Of a stretch of 64,000 nt of DNA, positions 55,120 to 64,000 are shown in pieces; the first letter of the stretch is position 1; every line of letters begins with the position of its first letter. Under the pieces are notes generated by a model. It was not told the origin of the DNA. It worked only from the letters and a program-made list of their open reading frames with translations, and ran no database searches. This DNA comes from Lentinula raphanica. Its lineage: Eukaryota > Basidiomycota > Agaricomycetes > Agaricales > Omphalotaceae. Both the position numbers and the translations under genes were made by a program. The DNA lies in assembly GCA_027919835.1 (NCBI GenBank), contig JANVFP010000005.1:806001-870000 (forward strand), given 5' to 3'.

Positions 55120-55987
55120 ATGTCCTCGGCACTAAAAACAGCCAAAAATCTCATTCGATTCTTTCGTCCTGGCGGAACACCTCATGTCTACAACTCTCCT
55201 ACTCCTCCTCTATTTCAACGACGCTCTCCTTGGTGGGCAAAATGGACTTTTGCTCTGGTCGCCTGCGATGCCTTCATGACGTGAGCCTCACATTCAAGCC
55301 CGTTTTAAGTTTTTTCAACAATTCTCAGATCGTTTCGACATATTGCACGACTGTAATAACAGCGGCTCTGCCATGGAACTCACTTGGAACCATTGGTCGG
55401 AGCCTATTGATGGAAAGTCAGAATCTGAAGTTCCTCCACATCCCGAGTATTACACCCTTCGACCTATATGGCAACGTCTAGGCCTTTGCACAGGGTTCTT
55501 CATCGGAGGCGTAGGTGCTGCCTCTGCTCTGTTCATCGCAGGTTTCCGGTACACCAAGGTGCTCGATGTGTTTCCTCCCCTTCAAGCCGTCGTGAACCCA
55601 AAACGAGTGGATAAAATCGCAGCTCAGAGAGCAATGGAAGATCGACGCGTCTTCATCCAATCGGCGCGACATACACGTTCTCGTGGGATCACCTTTCCTC
55701 TCTCGAAATGTACTCTTCATCGTGGTCGAGCAGACTCTGAGCTCCTGCTCACGGTTGACAATGAACGAGGTCACTGGTACATTGGTCTCGATGATGATTC
55801 TATCTTAAATGGGCAACAGTACAAGGGGAGTGATGCTCGTGATGTCATTCTCAAGGCATGGAAAGGAGGATGGGTTAACGATGATTTAGCACGCGCCGCT
55901 TCTCTGTCGATACCTTCGACACAAAAGAAGAAGGGTGAAGGAGATGCTAGAAAACCGGGAAAGAAGCCTTCCCATGCGTTACCGTGA
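55120..55987 (+). CDS. Two-exon membrane protein, possibly TMEM223-like, 261 aa
   Basis: Exons 55120-55280 and 55363-55987 (acceptor TAACAG) total 786 nt. N-terminus MSSALKTAKNLIRFFRPGG is basic and amphipathic, like a mitochondrial presequence. A first hydrophobic segment (WWAKWTFALVACDAFM) and a second (LGLCTGFFIGGVGAASALFI) precede a soluble domain with VVNPKRVDKIAA, RGITFPLSKCTLHRGR, GHWYIGLDDDSILNG. The tail is lysine-rich. It looks like the fungal relatives of the mitochondrial TMEM223 group, but that is from layout only. Divergent from the PARG-like gene, 254 bp between starts. Confidence 0.6.
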
Positions 55988-56551
55988 AGCTATCTTTTCC
56001 TTACTATATATCCTGACCGAGAGGTTCAGAGAATCTAATTCATTTTCTTGAACGACGGTACAATCCCCTGCCTCTATCAAATTTGACCATAGTCAGATGA
56101 GTTCATTCGACGAAAGCCCATCATTCACTGCAATTCCAAGATCCGAAAACAAGACATATTGAGCCTTGGTGAGTCGTCATCTTCACGAGTCGCACCTTGA
56201 TATCGTTTCTAGAATGTCTTGAAACGAAGATGAAGCAGTTACTTGTTGGCGGCTGCTTCGTGCACGCCAAGTAGTCAAACTCACAATGCAGTGAACGGTC
56301 ACACATCGGCCTCACAGGGCTTCACTCAGTGTCTGTCTCTTAGGCGGACATTTGATATAAATATGTTTCTACAGCTAGCTGCAACAGACATTCGATGGAT
56401 AGATCCTATCATACACCCGGATTCGAAGACCTCGATGAGAACGCATACTTGATATCTAATTGGTTTTTAGATGAGATTGGAGAAGTGAGTAGGAAAATAC
56501 GTACTCTCATCACGCTGATTCTGGAATCGGGCGGGTCGCTCCGATCGACGC
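55988..56551. other. Intergenic, nothing recognised
   Basis: Convergent region; no gene supported. Confidence 0.45.
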
Positions 56552-56819
56552 TCAAGTGGCACAAGTGAGGCCTCCGTTTCCGTTGACACACGCTTCAAAA
56601 AGAAATCATCGTAAGTCGCGCTATCCTGCTAGAGATATTCGAAGGTGACCCGAACTCACATCCTTTGATAGTGTTTCCGTCTTGGAAGAAAGCACAAGAG
56701 TCTCCAAACTTGTGAGAGCAGTTGTTCGGGCAGCGACAGGCGCTGTCGGGGTCAGGAGCAGTAGCACTGACACCCATGGCTGCGACGAGGACGAAAGAGA
56801 TGAGAGCGAAGAATCTCAT
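56552..56819 (-). CDS. Cysteine-rich small secreted protein, 66 aa (copy 1)
   Basis: Exons 56819-56660 and 56592-56552, intron phase 1. Signal peptide MRFFALISFVLVAAMGVSA, then the mature motif PDPDSACRCPNNCSHKFGDSC, ending SCVNGNGGLTCAT: six cysteines in the spacing C-x-C-x3-C-x7-C ... C-x7-C. A TATAAAAG box (minus strand, 56903-56910) lies ~85 bp upstream. It is the inverted paralog of the 58345 gene. Size and Cys pattern fit effector-like or defence-type small secreted proteins, but no known family is claimed. Confidence 0.78.
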
Positions 56820-58344
56820 AGTGGTTCTGGCTTTGTTAAACGAGGTGATCTGGGATGTCTGTAGGTGTTTGAGATGAGGATGGAATGAGCCAGAACTGAG
56901 TGCTTTTATAGGTTTCCTCCTCCTCGTCTACTGCCTCTCAAGTTGAATCGACTCCTTCCAGCGCGGCATTCATCGGATCCTTTTCTTCGTAGAGATCTGG
57001 TTCGTGATTACCTCTCTACCGAGAGCGATCCGAAGTGGGTATACCAAAGTGGAGTCTTATTGGTATTCGACTTTACAAAACTTCATCCAAATGTTTTGTT
57101 TTCCGTCCATATACGGCCTTCTGCAAGGTGGAGCAATCTGTTGTTGGAGTCCAGACTCTATAGTGAGCAGTCGCCGACCACAGTACCGTACAGGTTTTCG
57201 CAAAACCCATGGTTGACACTACCCCAATCCAAGTACGTTGGCTCATATGAAAGCGGAAGTCTTCTTGCAACCGCAAGTACTACAAACTGTCAATCATCTC
57301 CGCTATGATTCTTGTTATGCTCCACGGTAGGTTTTGCAACGATTATCAACAGCCTGTTTGTTTCATCATTTCTATGAATGAGCGGGAGCTTGCCAGGCGC
57401 ATGCTACCGCCAAAAGAGCAGTTCGGTACTGTTCGAATGTTCACGCTGGAATTCGATGCTAAAAGGTTATTGAAACTTACTAACTCCACATCACAGTTCT
57501 AACGTTTTCGAGTCTTATTCGTCGTCTCGTTGTTTCGCATCGAAGTTCTGTTGTCAGGATTGTGTATTGTTATGTCGAATGCTCATCTCGAGCCTATGCC
57601 TATAGCAACTACCTGTGGTGTATGCAACTGTTGTATACTGTCCATCTATGGGTCGAGTCCATGTAAGTGAGCCAACTTTTCTGTTCACTGCTAGCAACAA
57701 ATGGTACTTGATCCCGAATAATGGATGTATCTTCAAGATGTTGGGGCAGTTTCTTACAGATGTTCAGATTCGGAAAGGAAACTTTCAAGTCGAACCGGTG
57801 CAGCGAAGCACTCATCTCAATTTCTGAGATATCAGTGGCACATTGACAGATTAAATCATTACCACAAATGATCATAGAAGTCTATGTTCACCAGAATCAA
57901 TAGCCTCACTGCAATCGCGAACTGTTCAAATTATGTAGGAGCCACCTGTACTAACTGCCTTCACCTGCCTTTGCGCTCGAGAGTTTGTAGAATTTCTTCA
58001 AACTAGTCTATATTGTATGCAACCGTCAACGGTTGTCTTGAATCGAAGCCAGTGAATTTCAGTTTCGACGCGTATCCAGTGTTATGTGATGATCTCAGAT
58101 GTCAATATATCAAAGCATACGAGCTTTGCTGTGGCAAATATCATATTCCGCATCTACTACATCTTCTGCTATCAGTGCCAAATAAGGACTCAAGACTCGC
58201 TCAAATGACTGCTATACTTGGTGCCATACTCTGCAAGAGAAGGTATAAAGGTAGAGAAAACTTGCATCCCATCCTCATTCCAACTTACAGCAACGAAACA
58301 TCCAAACCAAACTTGAGCTTCGCCTTCTCTCCAGTATAATCACT
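56820..58344. other. Spacer between the inverted paralogs
   Basis: About 1.5 kb containing the two divergent promoters (TATAAAAG at 56903-56910, minus; TATAAAG at 58244-58250, plus). Between them I see no gene that I can support. Open frames such as that at 56943-57308 lack recognisable domains. Confidence 0.45.
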
Positions 58345-58614
58345 ATGAAATTCTTCGCTATTGTCTCTGCTGTTCTTGTTGCGGCCATAGGCTTCACCAG
58401 CGTTGCAGCCATTGCACCTGACCCCGAAAGCGCTTGCCGCTGCCCAAACAACTGCTCGCACACGTTCGGTAGTTCGTGCAAGTTCTTCGATGAGGGGAAC
58501 GTTATCGCTGGCGGTGAGACCGTTCATGAAATGTATCCGGAAATGTCACTTGCTAATGATCCAATATTCATAGCTTGCACAAACGGAGATGGTGGATTGG
58601 TCTGCTCTACTTAA
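58345..58614 (+). CDS. Cysteine-rich small secreted protein, 69 aa (copy 2)
   Basis: Exons 58345-58513 and 58574-58614, intron phase 1 as in copy 1. Signal peptide MKFFAIVSAVLVAAIGFTSVA, then PDPESACRCPNNCSHTFGSSC, KFFDEGNVIAGACTNGDGG and LVCST: the same six-cysteine spacing. If the intron is retained the product would read on into a different, stop-terminated tail of similar length. Likely secreted; role unknown. It diverges from copy 1 across a 1.5 kb spacer. Confidence 0.8.
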   Translation: MKFFAIVSAVLVAAIGFTSVAAIAPDPESACRCPNNCSHTFGSSCKFFDEGNVIAGGETVHEMYPEMSLANDPIFIACTNGDGGLVCST

Positions 58615-59464
58615 GGACAACATTAGTACCTGTACGAGGTGGCTGGCTCTGTCCATTGTCATGACGGTAAGCCTGGTTGTCAAGAAAAACGAGCTGTTGC
58701 TGAAAATAACTCACCAGGTGCTATGCCTCTTGAGCAGGACCTGTAGATCAAGTTTCAAACAGGATCCATCACCTCGAGTCATAGGAGTTGTACAGAACCA
58801 ATCTTGGACATAGTTGTCGAGCTTTTCAGATTTCTATATTTATTAGAGCACTACGCATGCACATATGGCAGTAGCGATACTCTTGATCTTATTTATGCGA
58901 CATGCCGTCCGATTGATGATACGTATTAAGACGACTCTCTTGACCCCAGTGGCAGTCGACTGTCGGTTTGTTGACTCTTCGTGTGACTCGCCTGTAGTAA
59001 GCCTGACAGAACACCTTGTATACAGATTCAAAGAAAGGTGACTTCCCCATGTTTCATGGATGTTTTCATAACAATTACCCCGTTATCATTTCTGTGAGGA
59101 AGGTGACTATAAATATATCTGAGTCTTGTCACTCACACAGTTCTGCCCTCGCATTGAACGTAAGATCTTCTGTAGCTTTTGACGACGATTGATCATATGG
59201 AAAGTGTGAGGACGATTCCCCGCGAGGACGTGTGATGACATGGTGCACCAAGAAGGTCCAATTTAAGGCTATCACTTGGTCTTGGAAGTTGGAGGTTGGT
59301 TGGAGGCGTAACGGAAGGATTGGACGTGGAAAAATGATGGTGACTCATTGACAGACTTGGGTTCGCGCTTGACCGTGCGGCTTGCACAGACTACAGTGGT
59401 ATATATATGACCCCAAACAATTTCACCGTTAGTTTTTTTCCTCGTCCCTCCTACCACTACCATC
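58615..59464. other. Intergenic with promoter of family member E
   Basis: No gene supported. TATATATA at 59400-59408 lies ~60 bp before the start of the F-box-like gene, followed by a CT-rich leader. Confidence 0.5.
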
Positions 59465-60547
59465 ATGGGGATGGACTGGGCAGTCTACAACATCGACAAG
59501 CAAACCGTGATATCCCAACCAAAACTTCACGAATTCTTTTGGTTCCCTTATGATAGCCAACACCCCAGTTCCGACATTACCATCAATCTCCTCACGACCC
59601 CTATTATCCCTTCATGTTACAAGCCCAAGTCAAGGATCTTCACTGGTGCAAGGCTGCAGAAAGCAAAGTAATCCACCGTGTCCTCACCTGAGTTTATGAT
59701 GCTTCTAATACCATCTTCATGGTTCAGAATTTCGGCAGCGCCAGCAGTGACTACTCTTTTATCGCTTCCACCCGAGCTCTTACTTGCCATCGCGGAAGAA
59801 CTTGCAGAAGACTATCTCGACCTCATCTTCTTTTCCACTACGTGTGTCACCATGTGGGAACTCACACAGCCAATTCGATACCGCGTCATTTGCTCCGAAA
59901 TTAGGGCAAAGAGTTGGGCTGGCTGCCGTGTTGTTCTCATAGGAGGAACGAACCATACATTGCCCCGTGGAATGCTTACTGACGAAGAAAAAGAATACTT
60001 CAGGCGTTGCATCCGGGCCTCGGGCGAGTGGATTGAGGAGTACGAACTGGACACTGACAATGTCAATCTCAGCGTCGTGCCTTGCTGGGAGGGATCCTTG
60101 GACTTGCCCAATATTTCCCCCCGTTACAGTAGTCAAAGGTTGCGGAATAATCGCTCCCAACGCCAGGCAGTCACGTCTCTCTTTGATGTTTTTGGGCGTT
60201 GGCTCTCCTTCGATTGGAGGGAATTCATGCCCAGCAAGGAAGAAGGGGACAACTGGATGATCCGCAACTTCACTAAACGCGAATATGTGATCAGTGTCCG
60301 TCACCTCACACAAATGCTGTATTCTCTGACTGGTTTTTTCTCCGACGTCTTCTCTGAGGAGAGTGAATGGTATGCCCATGGAGACTGGGCGGGTAATAGA
60401 ATTGACATCACGCTCACTTCAATGCATAAGCAGGAGCATGGAGATGAGTCGGATTGGAAGGATATCACAGAAGGTATTAGGAAAAAGATGAATGCACTGT
60501 GTCAGAGTTCGGAAGGTCCACAAACAGACGATGAATTTCAATTTTGA
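59465..60547 (+). CDS. F-box-like family member E, 340 aa
   Basis: Exons 59465-59667 and 59728-60547 total 1023 nt. N-terminus MGMDWAVYNIDKQTVISQPK is the clearest family start in the window. Exon 2 has LLSLPPELLLAIAEELAEDY, TMWELTQPIRYRVICSEIRA, KSWAGCRVVLIGG, GMLTDEEKEYF and the C-terminal block GDNWMIRNFTKREYVIS, GDWAGNRIDITLTSMHKQEH, SDWKDITEGIRKKM. The intron phase (2) equals that of B, C and D. It is on the opposite strand to the others and 9 kb away, so it was copied or moved before or after the A-D cluster formed. Intact. Confidence 0.8.
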
Positions 60548-60829
60548 AAGGACCGTTCATTGCAGGTTTACCGTTTTGCTCTAAGTAGTTCTCTCTGTCC
60601 GCTACTGTCTACAGTATACACAGATCCTGTATTGTGGTCATTGGTTTTACCAACTTCCTAGCCTGAGTCTGTAGTAGTCGAACTTCAATACACTCTTCAA
60701 CCTGCTATGTACATTATTCGTAGTAATTTGTAAATATAGTCAAGACACCGACCATTCTTGTCGGTATGCTCATGAGCATTTGTTCGACGACAGAGATTCT
60801 TCCAATGTTCAAGCTTCAAATTCTTTTAC

Positions 60830-61422
60830 GTGCATGTTAGTGTCCCGTTAGAAAGTCGATCTTTCCTAACATGTGTAAGAAAGTCATGTTACTAACCTGT
60901 TACTAACACGTTACTAACATAGGTCAAAATTCATGGTAAATTTTGATGTTAGAAATGTTAGAAACTCCTCATTGCTCTGTGAGGCATGGCAGGTGTCCAT
61001 TGCTGTCCAGGAAGATGAAAATGAGAAGGAAGAAGACTTGGGCTCCAATGCTCATCTTTTACTGCATGAAGCCCATTCATTGTGGACTAGAATCAAAGAA
61101 TTTGGCCCAACCCTTGCTTTGTGAGTGGCTGTCAGTCGAACCTATTGCTATGCATAAGAATGTAGCAGTACTTAAGAACACAGATCCAATACTGACAGTA
61201 TATGTGGATGATGAATCAGATTATAACTTGCAGAAATAACCCTTTCTAACATTTCTCACTTCGAAAACATTCCTTACATTGTTAGAAACTAATTATTAAC
61301 GTGTTACTAACATTTTGTTACTAACATGTAAATAAGTATGTTAGAAAAGGCTTGGGGAGACCCAATGTGAGTAACAAATGTGAGAAACTCACCGGGACTT
61401 TCTAACGGGACACTAGTGCATG
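60830..61422. mobile_element. hAT-like MITE with perfect TIR and 8-bp target duplication, 577 bp
   Basis: The body is 60838-61414. TIRs TAGTGTCCCGTTAGAAAGT are perfect inverted copies at both ends. Identical GTGCATGT octamers flank it (60830-60837 and 61415-61422). The subterminal regions are packed with GTTACTAACA and TGTTAGAAA words. It has no transposase. It shares the TAGTG terminal with the 45837-47011 element but not its interior. Confidence 0.93.
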
Positions 61423-62119
61423 TCTCGAATATTTGTTCGCAAGCATGAAATTATAGAGCAATTCCATTCCAAAAGGTAAAATACCAGGTTGTACCGCCTC
61501 ATGCCAAGACAGGCCAAGATGTGTCCTGTGGAAGAGCAGTGATACCAGTGCGATACCGTAGGGGACAGATGCAAAGTAATACATGGGCATCGGGGAAGAT
61601 TTTTGCAGTAGTACGAGCTATTCCCTTTCTTCGTTAGCGGTTACTGATGTGGAAATTATGCATTTTTACAAGCACATAATTGAATGTGAAACTCTCTCAA
61701 GACCAATGGTAGCCAATTCGGATAGCCTAGGATAGCCTCTGATAGCCTATGGTAAGTAGCCAGCAGCTTGCCAAGGTAGGCCAAGGTTGGTGAACTGAAG
61801 TCTGAAGGTGCAACGCTGATGATCAATCAGATCTTGATTGAAATCCTCCATTCTGCATATCAAAGCCCCCGTCGGTTGTAGTCGAAGGCCTGCGCCCTTC
61901 CTGCGCTTTCTTTGTGCTAGATCAGAGTAGATCAGCCGCTGAGTTTCATCTAGATGAACCGTGTCGGCAACCGGGATAATCTAAGTTCTCACCAGAGAGC
62001 TGCAGATAAAAAGGCCCACTCACCTCGCATCCTTTCTCCCAGAGCTGGTCTCTTGACAATCCACAATCGCTGGTGTTGATTCTCCTACAATCTGTGGCTA
62101 CAACTTGCTATCCGACATT
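61423..62119. promoter_or_regulatory. Intergenic with promoter of the 62120 gene
   Basis: No gene supported. GATAAAAAGG at 62005-62014 is the likely TATA element. The following leader (AGAGCTGGTCTCTTGACA from about 62041) matches the leader of the 9905 gene. Confidence 0.5.
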
Positions 62120-63025
62120 ATGGTCTACTTCCGAATTACTGCTCTTACCGCCTTGCTCATTCTCGGAGCCCTTTGTCCCGCCACTGTTGCGCTCCCTATT
62201 CCAAGAGGCTTTTCTCGCCGTGGAGAGACTGACATTAGCAGCAATGCTATGTTGAGAGGACGCAACGTTCCTGCGTCCTCAAGTGTCCCCGTCGCGAGGT
62301 CTGAACCGTCCCTGGGAGACGACAGAATCGTTTCGGTTGTGGATGATCGCGATTTGTTATATGAGGTGTGTTAGATTCATTCAAAGACATTGCCTCTATC
62401 TCTAACTCTCTGTCCAGGATAGTGATCTTGATTCTCTTGTGAGTGTCAGATGTGAAGCATTATTGGTCAACGTTGTCCTTTCCTGATTCCTTCGTCCCTA
62501 GAACAATATTGCTGATTACGACTCTCTTGGACTTTCGTCGCCTGTCGTTACTGGACCTGAGGTATTGAGACAACACCTTCTTACTGTGAATAATGAATTG
62601 ATGATCGACAGGGCCCTACAGACGATACGATGCCAAGGTCCGGCTTCGACATCGACTCAATTGCTTCAGAGATCGCTGAAGAGTCTGGGTCGATGCCATC
62701 ATCTCCGCCTTCTTCCCTTCCTGCTGAGCCAGTACTCCTTGTGGCTCGCGGTGATCTGACGATCGACGTCAAGTACAAGCACGAAGGCGATGGCACATCT
62801 TCAAAGTTCGAAGATGCCATTAGCAACCTCATGACTGAGAAGAATCATGCGCTGGGCATCTCCAGGTCAATCAAGGCGAACCTGAAGAATGGGTTTGATT
62901 CTTCGAATACGAACGCGTCAAGTATACCTTTCGAGTTTGATATAAAGGACGATCATTATACGGGTAATGCTCAAGTAGATGGACCCGGATGGATAAAGAA
63001 TTCGGATGGAAAAGAACTTGAGTAG
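62120..63025 (+). CDS. Secreted protein with micro-exons, 246 aa
   Basis: Exons 62120-62365, 62418-62438 (21 bp), 62502-62561 (60 bp) and 62612-63025 total 741 nt; all introns are phase 0. The signal peptide (ITALTALLILGALCPATVA) is followed by several basic sites (IPRGFSRRGE, MLRGRNVP, VARSEPS, LVARGDLT) that could be Kex2-type processing points. Both short exons encode related acidic units (DSDLDSL and DYDSLGL). The C-terminal domain (DVKYKHEGDGTSSKFEDAIS, NLKNGFDSSNTNASSIPFEF, NAQVDGPGWIKN) is hydrophilic. The signal region and leader resemble those of the 9905 gene. Function unknown. Confidence 0.7.
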
Positions 63026-64000
63026 TGACACAGCTTCGATTATAGGCGAGAACCTGTACTTTTGCACTTCCAGAAAGAATCGTAACGATTGTCCTTGTCG
63101 AAGTATGACACACAGTCAGTGTGAATGACTCGTCCATTGACTATCGTACGTTGAACTCTACTGCAGTCGGCCCTAAACAACTTCGTTCAGCTGAATCACA
63201 CCGTACACTTGCCATACAGGTTGGTTTAACGCCGAATCGACGGTATCGAGATGGATCAGAGCAATAGAAATCACCAGTTTCTGTCCCATTGAGTGGTCAA
63301 AGATTGTAAGTCAACTTTACACTGTACAAATCGATGTTAGTCGAGACCCGAGGACTAAACAAACCAATCACCAGTAGCATCGTGAATAGAGTCGCTTCAC
63401 GGCGAAGCCCATACAAAAGTCAAATCTGGCAGTACCCAGACCCTTTGAGGCAGGAAACCAGCTCTTGCAATTGAAGGTTGTCCTGATTTCACGCAGTTGT
63501 AAGCCTGCGATCGAGTTCACATTTGGAAATGGTTGAAACCCTGGAGTCAAAGGAGACATCTACTGCCGCGCAACTACATATCAATCACTAGCGCTTTCGC
63601 CAGTGCTTGTACGGCCACTGTTGCACTTCAGCTTTTTGCAGGTTGGCGGCGCTCCTGGTCTGGAACAAGCTCGAACGACTACTTGCCAGGCGTATGGCCT
63701 TTGGAATCTCGGGTTCGAGCGCTCACGTTGAGGCCTTGGATAGCCTCCAGTAACGAGAGTATCTTCTTCTAGTTGAGGGGCGAGGCAAACACTATGATGA
63801 ACTTGCTGAGATTCTTCGACCGTGTTTGCAGAAGATCAGAGTCTGAGCGTTGGTTCCAAGCATGGTTACTAGATGAATAGATCTACTGAGGATGTCTAGC
63901 TTGACCATGGTCGTACGGAGGAACTTCGAGAACAAGCATGTCCAACACCTGCCGTAGCGACATTTCAGTCATGATAGACTCACAAGCCATACTAAACTCT
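63026..64000. other. Window edge, no supported gene
   Basis: A short open frame at 63533-63772 has a hydrophobic stretch (AFASACTATVALQLFAG) but no leader, splice support or family resemblance. Nothing else is recognised before the edge. Confidence 0.35.

Noticed and set aside
59780..60379. 199-residue minus-strand frame over F-box-like member E
   Set aside because: Antisense to a two-exon gene with clear family motifs on the plus strand.

Overview
The window reads as nuclear DNA of a basidiomycete fungus, most likely an Agaricomycete (mushroom-forming) of the Agaricales type. The reasons are many 50-70 bp GT-AG introns with CTNAN-type branch points, CT-rich leaders, eukaryotic families (t-SNARE, BTB, P450), and recent lineage-specific paralogs next to transposon debris. 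No tRNA, rRNA or CRISPR array was seen.

Layout. 1-13.2 kb is repeat-dominated. It has AT-rich simple-sequence blocks and a telomere-like G-rich stretch, then a three-exon transposase-like gene (minus, 1765-4635) whose only defect is one internal TGA. After that come degraded sequence, a 658-bp terminal-inverted-repeat element with another foldback element nested in it, a decayed gene on the minus strand, a short secreted peptide gene, and an unusual block in which CTTAAG-rich arrays flank a gene with 14-residue tandem repeats. Coding exons without a visible start lie just beyond that block. 13.9-21.8 kb is ordinary genic DNA: an HSL-type alpha/beta hydrolase, a 12-exon cytochrome P450 and a Pep12/syntaxin-like Qa-SNARE. 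21.8-31.6 kb holds a tandem ~2.2 kb duplication carrying two secreted-protein genes, plus broken pieces of a 10-exon gene whose intact copy is at 28557-31540. 32.3-38.2 kb holds two BTB genes; the second has a frame puzzle. 38.5-41.3 kb is housekeeping-like: a small membrane protein, a methyltransferase and a nucleoside hydrolase. 41.5-50.2 kb and 59.4-60.6 kb hold five members of one F-box-like family (three intact-looking or nearly so, one with a single-base frameshift, one truncated), interrupted by a nested pair of TIR elements. 50.2-56 kb has an F-box-like or DUF7730-like gene, a third BTB gene, a PARG-type ADP-ribose hydrolase and a two-exon membrane protein. 56.5-63.1 kb has an inverted pair of Cys-rich secreted proteins, another TIR element, and a secreted protein with micro-exons that resembles the 9.9 kb peptide gene.

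The genes do not form an obvious metabolic cluster. The main themes are birth and death of small families (F-box-like, BTB, secreted proteins) and hAT-like non-autonomous elements. I could verify four of these elements from matching inverted termini together with 8-bp target duplications (one duplication has a single mismatch). All multi-exon models were assembled by hand from splice consensus and frame continuity, without transcript evidence.
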